Assembly: GCA_964429695.1 (NCBI GenBank)
Contig: CAYSCS010000018.1
Span: forward strand, 1-64,000
Reading direction: 5' to 3'
Source: CAYSCS01 sp964429695
GTDB taxonomy: Bacteria; Acidobacteriota; Aminicenantia; Aminicenantales; Aminicenantaceae
Length of the DNA stretch: 64,000 nt
The notes beneath the pieces are model-generated. The model saw only the letters and a program-made list of their open reading frames with translations, did no database searches and was not told the origin of the DNA. Of this stretch, positions 15,710-23,324 are shown piece after piece. How positions within the stretch are numbered: position 1 is the first letter of the stretch; each line of letters begins with the position of its first letter. The position numbers and the translations under genes are program-made.

Positions 15710-16456
15710 ATGCAAATTGGAGAGAGGGTTTACCGGGTTGAAAGTTGTTCTTCCACCAATGACCTTGCTAGGGAGATGGCCCGCAGGGGAGAACCGGAAG
15801 GAACAGCCATTGTCTCTGAGGAACAGAGCAAGGGTAGGGGGACAAGAGGGAGGAGCTGGTTTTCGGCCAAAAATTTAGGACTGTATCTTTCGATAATCTT
15901 GAGGCCAGGGAGATTGAGAGCTTCTCTTCTTCCTCTTCTCGGCGGCCTGGCTACTAGTGAGGCTATCTTTGAGACTCTGGGGATTAGGACAGGGCTTAAG
16001 TGGCCAAATGACATCGTCTGGGGAAGACGCAAGCTTGGCGGCATTCTCTGCGAGAGCGAATTTACGGGAAATCGGCTCGACTATACTATCTTAGGCATTG
16101 GAGTTAACCTGAATCACAGGAGAGAGGATTTCCCTGATGAAATTCGGGATAAAGCCGTCTCTTTGAGGATGATTTCAGGAGGAACGGTTGAATCTCTCTC
16201 TTTGCTCTCCAGCCTTTGGATAAGGCTGAATCACTGGTATAATATTTTATTAAGAGGGAAAGAAAAAGAGATTGTCGCCTCTTATGAAGAGAAACTCATC
16301 CATCCGAAGGGAGCGACACTCATCTTGAGCACAGAAGAAGGAGAAAGAAGTGGTACGTTTCAGGGCATTGACCTTGAGGGAAGATTGATCGTCGAGAGTG
16401 AAGGGAGGAGGTTTCATTTTATTGCAGGCGAGATACATTCTTTTCGTGAGGCTTAA
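15710..16456 (+). CDS. birA: Biotin--[acetyl-CoA-carboxylase] ligase
   Basis: It activates biotin with ATP and transfers it to carboxylase biotin carriers. The 248-aa protein has ESCSSTNDLAREMARRGEPE, the biotinyl-AMP loop GRGTRGRSWFS, LKWPNDIVWGRRKLGGILCE, and GIGVNLNH. The C-terminal SH3-like cap starts around TLILSTEEGE. There is no N-terminal winged helix, so it is a monofunctional ligase and not a repressor. GTG 15701 is an alternative start three codons upstream; neither has a strong Shine-Dalgarno. It is followed 9 bases later by coaX, which has its own AGGAGG. Confidence 0.93.
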   Translation: MQIGERVYRVESCSSTNDLAREMARRGEPEGTAIVSEEQSKGRGTRGRSWFSAKNLGLYLSIILRPGRLRASLLPLLGGLATSEAIFETLGIRTGLKWPNDIVWGRRKLGGILCESEFTGNRLDYTILGIGVNLNHRREDFPDEIRDKAVSLRMISGGTVESLSLLSSLWIRLNHWYNILLRGKEKEIVASYEEKLIHPKGATLILSTEEGERSGTFQGIDLEGRLIVESEGRRFHFIAGEIHSFREA

Positions 16457-16465
16457 GGAGGGAAG

Positions 16466-17233
16466 ATGCTTTTAGCGGTTGATATTGGTAACACCAACAT
16501 AGCCATAGGTATCTTCAAAAACAGGGAACTTTTCAAGCACTGGAAGATAAAATCTGATAGAGAAAAAACCTGTGATGAGTATAGAATCACCTTGTTCAAT
16601 CTTTTCCAAGCAGAGGGAGTGAGGGTAGAGGAAGTGGATTCGATGATTTTATGCAGTGTTGTTCCCCCCTTGACACCAATCTTCGAGGACTTAGGCCGGA
16701 GTCTGCTTAAAGCCAGACCTCTTATCGTAGGGCCAGGGTTGAAAACAGGAATGCCTATCCTCTACGAAAACCCGGCTGAGGTTGGAGCGGATAGAATAGT
16801 GGTTTCAGTGGCTGCTTTTTCCAAGTACGGGGGGCCAGTAGTGGTGGTAGATTTTGGGACCGCGACAACTTTTGATGCCGTCTCTTCTAAAGGAGAATAT
16901 CTGGGAGGAGCGATAGCACCAGGAATTCAAATTGCTGCCGAAGCTCTTTATCTGAGAACCGCAAAGCTTCCTCGAATAGAAATCAGAAAGCCCAAGAAAG
17001 CCATAGGTCGCAACACAGTCTCCAGCATGCACTCCGGAATCCATTATGGTTACATAGGGCTTGTCTCAAGGATCATAGAAGAAATCAAAAAAGAGTTGGG
17101 AGGAGAGGCAAGGGTGATTTCGACGGGCGGGTATGCAGATTATATAAGGAAGGAAATAGCCACCATCGACCATCATGAGCCTTTTCTTATCCTTGAAGGG
17201 CTGAGAATCATCTATGAGAGGAATCAAGAATAA
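16466..17233 (+). CDS. coaX: Type III pantothenate kinase
   Basis: It catalyses the first step of CoA synthesis, ATP-dependent phosphorylation of pantothenate. The 255-aa protein has the ASKHA-type phosphate loop LLAVDIGNTNIAIG, the catalytic region GADRIVVSVAA, VVVDFGTATTFDAVSS, GGAIAPGIQI, and a STGGYADYI near the end. The birA-coaX order is common in bacteria. AGGAGG lies 6 bases before the ATG. Its last 20 bases overlap the next gene, indicating translational coupling. Confidence 0.96.
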   Translation: MLLAVDIGNTNIAIGIFKNRELFKHWKIKSDREKTCDEYRITLFNLFQAEGVRVEEVDSMILCSVVPPLTPIFEDLGRSLLKARPLIVGPGLKTGMPILYENPAEVGADRIVVSVAAFSKYGGPVVVVDFGTATTFDAVSSKGEYLGGAIAPGIQIAAEALYLRTAKLPRIEIRKPKKAIGRNTVSSMHSGIHYGYIGLVSRIIEEIKKELGGEARVISTGGYADYIRKEIATIDHHEPFLILEGLRIIYERNQE

Positions 17234-17891
17234 GCCCCCTAAGAAAGTCAAAGTAGTCAGAAAAGAAGAAAGGAGTGAGTATTTTCAGACCATTGCCAAG
17301 CATTTCATCCAAAGGAGGGGTGCACCATTTTTTCTCAGCCCGAAAGAACTGGAACTCATCTCCTCCTGGGAAAGATGTGAAATCCCCCTTCAAGTGATTC
17401 TCGAAGGGATAGAAAATTATTTCCTTGAATCTCCGGCCAGGCGTCGCACTCAAGGCAAAATCCAGACCCTTTTTCTCTGTGCTCCTTTTGTCAAAAAGGC
17501 TTTTGATGGCTACAGGGAGAGGAAAGTAGGAGAAAGAAAGGAGGAAAAAGCCCGGAATGAGAAGAGAGTTAAGGCAAGAAAGGAGATAGAGAGATTCCTC
17601 GCCTCACTCCCCCCTTTTTTGAATTTCCTCAGGGAGCCATTTTCGAAGGCACAAAAAGCACTCTCCAGAAAAAACATTGATGAAGAAATGCTCGAGAAAC
17701 TCGAGGAGGAAATTGAGTCGCTTTTGTATCTAAATGCTCCTGAAGAAGTTAAAGAAAAGGTCAAGCAGCAGGTTCTCAGGGAGCATGAAGTGAGGAGTGA
17801 GCAAGATTTTTTCTGGATTTTCAGGCTGAAGCTGGTTAAGATTCTCAGAGAAGGACACAGGATTCCTTATATTTCTTTATTTCATTACTGA
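17214..17891 (+). CDS. Conserved hypothetical protein between coaX and rnr
   Basis: This 225-aa protein is strongly basic and largely helical, with no signal peptide or membrane segment. Its recognisable part is an N-terminal module, residues about 20-70: YFQTIAKHFIQRRGAPFFLS, PKELELISSWERCEIPLQVI, then LEGIENYF. The middle (100-125) is a Lys/Arg/Glu helix. The C-terminus DFFWIFRLKLVKILREGHRI may form a second small domain. It overlaps coaX by 20 bases, and rnr starts one base after its stop. A role linked to RNA or translation is inferred only from this context and its charge. I do not recognise a named family. Confidence 0.7.
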   Translation: MRGIKNKPPKKVKVVRKEERSEYFQTIAKHFIQRRGAPFFLSPKELELISSWERCEIPLQVILEGIENYFLESPARRRTQGKIQTLFLCAPFVKKAFDGYRERKVGERKEEKARNEKRVKARKEIERFLASLPPFLNFLREPFSKAQKALSRKNIDEEMLEKLEEEIESLLYLNAPEEVKEKVKQQVLREHEVRSEQDFFWIFRLKLVKILREGHRIPYISLFHY

Positions 17892-17892
17892 A

Positions 17893-19953
17893 ATGATTAG
17901 TAATATTATCGAATTACTAAGAAATAGGAAGCAAGGTCTGAGCCTCTACAGGATATATCGAGAGCTTCGTCTCTCGCCAGAAGAGAAGAGTGGGTTACAG
18001 AAGACTCTGGAGAAGCTTGAGAATCAAGGGATTCTTCTGAGGTTTAAAAGGCGCTACATAATCTCGGGGAGAAGCGGGATAAAAAGAGGAAGGCTTTCTC
18101 TTTCTGAAAAAGGATATGGATTTGTGAAGCCTGAAGGAAGAGACGAAGAAGAAATCTTCATCCCTCCCCGCTTCATCGGAGAGGCAATCGGAGGGGATGA
18201 AGTTGAGGTTTTAGTAAAAGAAAGAGGAAGAAGAGGGAAAGCAGAGGGGAAAATAATTAGAATCATAAGGAAAAGTAGAGAAAAGTTGATAGGGCTTTAT
18301 AGAGAGCGCTTCGGGAAACCATATTTCGTTCCCCTGGATTTGCCGCTAAAAGAAATCCCGCTCAAACGAAACCCTGAGCTCTCTCCTCTTCCAGGGACAA
18401 TTGTGGAGGTTGAGAGAGAGAGTTTTCGACTCCAAAAAATCATAGGGATGCCAGATGAGCCGGGAGTCGACTCAAGAGTCATCATCCAGAGATATGAGCT
18501 TCCTTTTGCTTTTTCCAAAGAGGCGTTAGAGGAGGCGGAGAGGATTTCCCCGGCTATTCCCCAGGAGGAAATTAAGGATAGGGTTGATTTTCGCCACTGG
18601 CTGACCATCACCATCGATGGGGAAAATGCTCAAGATTTTGATGATGCAGTGAGCTTGAGGAGACTCTCTAATGGAAATTTTCTCCTTGGAGTCCACATTG
18701 CAGATGTCTCGCATTATGTCCATCCTGGAACACACCTTGACCGTGAAGCTTACCTGAGGGGGACGAGCGTCTATTTTCCTGATTTAACCGTTCCCATGCT
18801 TCCTGAGAGACTTTCTAATTTCATCTGCAGTCTAAGGCCTGGAGAAGACAGGCTGGCTTTTTCTCTTCTTCTCGAAATTGACAGAGCAGGAAGTGTGGTG
18901 GGAAAGAGACTCCTGCGCTCCATCATTCGCACCTCAGAAAGAATGACTTATACCGCAGTGTTTCGCATTTTAGAAGGGGACGAAGAACTTCGCCAGAGGT
19001 TTAGGGCTCTAGTGCCTGTTCTGTTGAGGATGAGGGAATTAGCCCGCATCCTTAAAAGAAATCGGGAGAGACAAGGGAGTCTCGATTTTGACCTTGTTGA
19101 ACCTGAGCTGGTTTATAGAGAAGGAAGCTTGATTTCAGTTTTACCTTCAGAAAGAAATGAGGCTCATCAAATCATCGAGGAATTTATGCTGGTGGCAAAT
19201 GAGGCAGTTTCCTCTTTTCTCGAAGAGAGGGGGATTCCATTCCTTTACAGGATTCACCCGCCTCCCGGAGTTCAAGACCTCGAAAGGCTCAGAGAGCTTC
19301 TTGCTCCTTTGGGGATAAATCTTCCTTCTGCCTCAAAGGTAACTCAGCGGGAACTACAGCATGTGCTCAAAATGGCAAAGGGCAATCCAGCAGAAAAGTT
19401 CATAAACTTTCAGGTCTTGCGTAGCCTCAAGCTTGCTATGTATTCAGATGAGAATAAGGGGCATTATGGTCTTTCCAAGAAGACATACACCCATTTTACT
19501 TCCCCCATAAGAAGATACCCTGACCTTGTCGTGCATCGAATCCTCAAGGGTGTTCTCAGCGGAGATGGTTTTGAGGTAAACTCCCTTTCTTCTCTTGCTG
19601 AGCATTGTTCCTGGAGAGAGAGGAATGCCGAACATGCAGAAAGGGAGCTTATAGAATGGCGCATCTTTAGATTTTTGAAAGAAAAGGTTGGAGAAAGAGT
19701 AGAGGGGACAGTGGTCGATGTTTCCAGGGAAGGCATTCTGGTCGAGATTGATAACTACCTTGTCGAAGGGATCATCCCCCAGAGCGAACTTTGCCGTAGA
19801 TATTTTTCGCCACGAAAGAGTCACTCTAAAAAAAGAAGGAAAGAGAGATTTGAGCGAGGGGAGAGAGTAAAGGTGATTCTGGCCTCAGTTGACCCCGTGT
19901 TGAGAAGGATTTACCTTGCGCTGAGTGCTTCGGAGAGGGGAGAAGAAAATTGA
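17893..19953 (+). CDS. rnr: Ribonuclease R
   Basis: This processive 3'-5' exoribonuclease of the RNB family has 686 aa. Residues 1-60 form a winged helix (GLSLYRIYRELRLSPEEKSG). Cold-shock-like domains include GYGFVKPEGRDEEEIFIP. The RNB catalytic core carries the metal-binding run ITIDGENAQDFDDAVSL, then HIADVSHYV and LPERLSNFICSLRPGEDRLA. A C-terminal S1 domain is EGTVVDVSREGILVEI, followed by a basic tail (KSHSKKRRKERFERGE). The ATG at 17893 follows the previous stop by one base. The TGA overlaps the TTG of the SelB-like gene, so the two are translationally coupled. Confidence 0.96.
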   Translation: MISNIIELLRNRKQGLSLYRIYRELRLSPEEKSGLQKTLEKLENQGILLRFKRRYIISGRSGIKRGRLSLSEKGYGFVKPEGRDEEEIFIPPRFIGEAIGGDEVEVLVKERGRRGKAEGKIIRIIRKSREKLIGLYRERFGKPYFVPLDLPLKEIPLKRNPELSPLPGTIVEVERESFRLQKIIGMPDEPGVDSRVIIQRYELPFAFSKEALEEAERISPAIPQEEIKDRVDFRHWLTITIDGENAQDFDDAVSLRRLSNGNFLLGVHIADVSHYVHPGTHLDREAYLRGTSVYFPDLTVPMLPERLSNFICSLRPGEDRLAFSLLLEIDRAGSVVGKRLLRSIIRTSERMTYTAVFRILEGDEELRQRFRALVPVLLRMRELARILKRNRERQGSLDFDLVEPELVYREGSLISVLPSERNEAHQIIEEFMLVANEAVSSFLEERGIPFLYRIHPPPGVQDLERLRELLAPLGINLPSASKVTQRELQHVLKMAKGNPAEKFINFQVLRSLKLAMYSDENKGHYGLSKKTYTHFTSPIRRYPDLVVHRILKGVLSGDGFEVNSLSSLAEHCSWRERNAEHAERELIEWRIFRFLKEKVGERVEGTVVDVSREGILVEIDNYLVEGIIPQSELCRRYFSPRKSHSKKRRKERFERGERVKVILASVDPVLRRIYLALSASERGEEN

Positions 19954-21047
19954 AGACCAGTTGTTTTGATGCAGTTCTTGACTTTAATCTGGGAAGAAAA
20001 GCCGCGGGGAGGAGTTTTCTAATTGTCTTCAAGAATTCTGAGCTTCGCGCAACCCTTGAGCCTTATGCCCAACAGGGAGAGAAGGACTCCGGACACTCCT
20101 TTGTGCGCATCCTTCTTGAGAGGCCCGTTGACCTTAAATGGGGGGACGAGTTTAGGGTAAAAAACCTTGAGGAAGGTCTTAACCTCGGGAGTGGAGTCGT
20201 ACTCAACCCTCACTCCCAAAAGGTAAGGGGGAAAAAGGTTAGAAAAAGACTCGAATATCTAGGAAGGCTTAAGGGAAACAAGGAAGAAATGCTCCATGCT
20301 TTGGTGGATGAAAAAGGCATAAGAGGAGCAAGAGAAAGAGAAATCTTAGATTTCGCCCCCTTCAAGGAGGGCTCTCTTCTTGAGCTCTCTCAGGGACTTG
20401 AGGAAGAGGGCAAGATAAGAATCCTTTCCTTCTCGCCTATTTTTCTAATCTCTCAATCCAGCCTTGAACATCTTTCTAGGAAAATTTTGGATTTTCTGGA
20501 TAAGTATCATAGAAAACATGCCCGCGAGTCAGGAGTCCAATTTGAGAGGCTGAGGCAGAGGTATAAAGTCCATCGGAGAGTGTTGAGGCTCGCCTTGAAG
20601 CACCTCTTAAGAGTGGGTAGAATCAAAGAGGTGGAAGGGAAAATAAGTCTCATGAATTTTGAACCTCTACTTTCTAAGGAGGAGGAAAAGATTGTCAATC
20701 AACTTGAAGAAATGTGTCTTAAGGATGAACTCAGATCTTTATCGCGAAAGGACCTCGAGAAAAGGTTTAACCTGAATCCTCAAACTCTCGACCGCCTCCT
20801 TTCTTTCCTCATCGAGCGGAAGAAGATTGTTCAGGGAAAGGATGGCTTCCTGATTCACTCAAAGTGGCTCGAAGAAATCATAGAAAAATTGAAGAGCTCG
20901 GGAAGGTCTGAACTGACAGTGGGAGATTTTAAGAAAATGACAAACCTGAGCCGCAAATATGCAATCCCTCTTTTGGAACTCTTAGATCAGATGGGGATCA
21001 CGAGGAGAAAAGGTGGCTTGCATGAGGTCTTGATTAGGAGGATATGA
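19950..21047 (+). CDS. SelB-like protein lacking the GTPase domain
   Basis: The 365-aa protein matches the C-terminal half of the selenocysteine elongation factor SelB. A remnant barrel domain is SFVRILLERPVDLKWGDEFR then LGSGVVLNPH (residues 79-88, the family's TIGGGxVLDPxP). Serial winged helices of about 60 residues follow. The last has the SelB hallmark TVGDFKKMTNLSRKYAIPLL (323-342), then GITRRKG. Domains I and II, including all GTP-binding motifs, are absent, and rnr occupies the upstream DNA. The TTG start is supported by GGAG 8 bases upstream and by its overlap with the rnr stop. The terminal winged helices of SelB bind the SECIS hairpin, so an RNA-binding role is inferred. The protein cannot itself deliver Sec-tRNA. 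Confidence 0.8.
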   Translation: MKTSCFDAVLDFNLGRKAAGRSFLIVFKNSELRATLEPYAQQGEKDSGHSFVRILLERPVDLKWGDEFRVKNLEEGLNLGSGVVLNPHSQKVRGKKVRKRLEYLGRLKGNKEEMLHALVDEKGIRGAREREILDFAPFKEGSLLELSQGLEEEGKIRILSFSPIFLISQSSLEHLSRKILDFLDKYHRKHARESGVQFERLRQRYKVHRRVLRLALKHLLRVGRIKEVEGKISLMNFEPLLSKEEEKIVNQLEEMCLKDELRSLSRKDLEKRFNLNPQTLDRLLSFLIERKKIVQGKDGFLIHSKWLEEIIEKLKSSGRSELTVGDFKKMTNLSRKYAIPLLELLDQMGITRRKGGLHEVLIRRI

Positions 21048-21167
21048 AGGAGATTTATTTTGCCGAGCGAACCTTTTAGCGGAAAGAAATGTTTCTTGAG
21101 GTGAGATTTCCTCTTCTTCCTTCGAAGAGAAAATGAACTTTTTTTAGATTCAAAAAGCTCGTATGCC

Positions 21168-22160
21168 TCAGAGTTCGAGCGATATGCCGAGTCCCATCTC
21201 ATTAGCCTTTTCGAGGGCGAGTTTTGAAACTGCCACATCCTGAACAGCTAACCCTACTGATTTGAAAAGAGTGACCTCTTCCTCAGATTCTCTTCCTCTG
21301 ATGAGACCGTCGGCGAGCATGCCTATTTCTCCCTCTATTTTTGATTCGGTGATTATTCCTTTTTTAAGGGGGATTATCAAATCTCCTGCTTCCTCAAGGC
21401 AGGAGGAGAGAGAATCTACAAAAATTTTTGCACGAGCCACCGTCTCTTCGGGTATTTCCTGCATCCTGGGGGTATAAGAGCCGATGGCGTTAATGTGCAC
21501 CCCCGGCTTTATGAAAGAATCTTCAAAAACAGGCGTCAAGGAAGTTGTTGCCGTGCAGATTATATCCGCTTCGAGGGTTGCATCTTTGGCTGTCTTGGCG
21601 ACGATGATTTCTTCAGGAATCGGTTTACCTCTTTCTCTCATCTCTTGGGCATAAGTCTTTGAGGCTTCAAGGTTTTTATCATAGACCCAGACTTTCTCAA
21701 TCGTCCTCACCTCACACACCGCTTCGAGTTGAGTGCGACCTTGAACTCCTGCACCGAAGATGGCGACGCTTCGAGCTCCTTTTCTTGCCAGAAGGTGGGT
21801 GCCCACTCCTGAGCAGGCACCTGTTCTCAATGCCGTCAGATAACTCCCATCCATAATCGCCTCAATCTTACCTGTGTCTGAGTCGATGAGGATTATGAGG
21901 GCATGAAGGGTAGGAATTTTTTTCTCGATGTTTCGGGGAAATACCGAGACTATCTTTGCGCCCAGGGATTTTATTCTTTCCAGATAAGCAGGCATGAAAA
22001 GGACACTTCCTTCCTGAGGCTTCACAGGCAGTTGGATTCTAAGGGGCATCAGAGCCTCTTTCCTGGAGTAGGCAATGTAGGCTTCCCTTACAGCCTGAAT
22101 TGCCAGGGACATAGAAAGGGCCTGTTTTATTTCTCTTTGAGATAAGATTTTCACTTTCAT
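21168..22160 (-). CDS. Ornithine cyclodeaminase / mu-crystallin family protein
   Basis: The start is ATG 22160, one base after the stop of the upstream oxidoreductase (TGA-G-ATG); a longer frame to 22217 would overlap it. The product is 330 aa. The dimerisation half contains MPLRIQLPVKPQEGSVLFMP. The NAD-binding half contains VAIFGAGVQGRTQLEAV, followed by VWVYDKN. Family catalytic features include DGSYLTALRTGACSGVGTHL and the acidic FVDSLSSCLEEAGDL. Members convert ornithine to proline with ammonia release, or reduce imino acids such as ketimines. With argF and arcC in the same operon, ornithine to proline is the simplest reading. Confidence 0.85.
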   Translation of the reverse strand: MKVKILSQREIKQALSMSLAIQAVREAYIAYSRKEALMPLRIQLPVKPQEGSVLFMPAYLERIKSLGAKIVSVFPRNIEKKIPTLHALIILIDSDTGKIEAIMDGSYLTALRTGACSGVGTHLLARKGARSVAIFGAGVQGRTQLEAVCEVRTIEKVWVYDKNLEASKTYAQEMRERGKPIPEEIIVAKTAKDATLEADIICTATTSLTPVFEDSFIKPGVHINAIGSYTPRMQEIPEETVARAKIFVDSLSSCLEEAGDLIIPLKKGIITESKIEGEIGMLADGLIRGRESEEEVTLFKSVGLAVQDVAVSKLALEKANEMGLGISLEL

Positions 22161-22161
22161 C

Positions 22162-23316
22162 TCATACAGCCTTTTTTTCTCCCCCTTCTCTCTTTTTTTG
22201 GAATCTATCATAAGCAAAGGGGCTCAAGTCGAAATCAGTCTTTCCCTCAAGAATGAGCTCGGAGAGGACTCTTCCCACAGAAGGGCCATGCTGGAAGCCG
22301 TGGCCAGAGAAGCCGATGGCACAGAAGAAGCCCTCGACTTCGGGAATGGCGCCAATTATTGGATTTTCGTCGGGAGTTATCTCATAAAGTCCTCCCCATC
22401 CTCTCAGGATTCTTGCCTTCTCCAGAAGGGGCGCACGATGGATCGCCTTCTCGATAACCTTTTCGAGGAAGTTCCAGTCAACATTGGTGTTGAAGCTTGA
22501 GGGTTCACTCCTGTCACTCATGCCCATCAAGAGGCCTGGTGGGTCTCCCCTGAAGTAGAAATAAATGTCCATGTCGATAATCATGGGAACAGGATGAGGG
22601 ATGGAATCGAAGGCTGCGGTCACAAAAACCTGCCGGCGAAAGGGCAAGACTGGTAGTTCCAGGCCAGCCATCCTCGCCACCTCTCCTGCCCAGGGACCCG
22701 CCACGTCCACTACCTTTGAGACCTCTATCGCTCCTCTTGAAGTTTCTATGCCCTTGACTTTCCCTCTCTCGATTCTTATCCCTACCACCTTTGTTTTTTC
22801 AAATATCTTGACCCCCAGTTCTCTAGCTCTTTGAGCAAAAGCCATTGCTACAAGATAAGGGTCAGCATACCCATCCTCAGCACAAAAAGTTCCTCCTCTT
22901 ATGTCGTTGACTTCTAAGTAAGGCCAGCGTTCCTTTATTTCTTCAGGGCTGAGGACTTCCACAGGGACATTAAGCTTTCGCTGGATTTCGACACTCGAGA
23001 GAAATTCTTCCCATGTTTCCTCCCTCTGAGCGAGAAAAAGATAACCAACCTGCCTGAAGTTTATCTCTTGGCCGAATTCGTCCGCGAAGCGTTCAAAAAG
23101 TCTCACAGTTTCTTGAGAGAGTTTGATGTTAGAGGGATGAGAGAATTGCTGTCGAACTCCTCCCGCACAGAGGCCAGTGGAGGCTTGTGCCAGGAGATCC
23201 TTTTCCAGGAGGATGACATCCCTTGCTCCCCTTCTTGCGAGATGAAAGGCTAAGCAAACTCCCATGATGCCACCTCCGATGATGGCGAGAGAAGCTTGCC
23301 TTTTCCAGTCCTCCAT
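22162..23316 (-). CDS. FAD-dependent amino-acid oxidoreductase (DAO/SoxB family)
   Basis: The 384-aa protein has the N-terminal FAD dinucleotide motif LAIIGGGIMGVCLAFHLARR. AQASTGLCAGGVRQQFSHP is the flavin-facing segment of sarcosine oxidase beta / proline dehydrogenase beta-type enzymes. VVDVAGPWAGEVARMAG is the second FAD contact. The C-terminal WGGLYEITPDENPIIG and GFFCAIGFSGHGFQHGP are also typical. Such enzymes oxidise secondary amines (sarcosine, proline, N-methyl or D-amino acids). Here the operon would feed it proline from the ornithine cyclodeaminase; this is inferred. The stop abuts the OCD start. Confidence 0.85.
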   Translation of the reverse strand: MEDWKRQASLAIIGGGIMGVCLAFHLARRGARDVILLEKDLLAQASTGLCAGGVRQQFSHPSNIKLSQETVRLFERFADEFGQEINFRQVGYLFLAQREETWEEFLSSVEIQRKLNVPVEVLSPEEIKERWPYLEVNDIRGGTFCAEDGYADPYLVAMAFAQRARELGVKIFEKTKVVGIRIERGKVKGIETSRGAIEVSKVVDVAGPWAGEVARMAGLELPVLPFRRQVFVTAAFDSIPHPVPMIIDMDIYFYFRGDPPGLLMGMSDRSEPSSFNTNVDWNFLEKVIEKAIHRAPLLEKARILRGWGGLYEITPDENPIIGAIPEVEGFFCAIGFSGHGFQHGPSVGRVLSELILEGKTDFDLSPFAYDRFQKKREGGEKKAV

Positions 23317-23324
23317 TCTGGGGT

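Noticed and set aside
19950..21047. Reading the SelB-like gene as evidence that selenoproteins are encoded here
   Set aside because: No coding gene in the window shows an in-frame TGA with flanking homology, and no tRNA-Sec or selA was seen.
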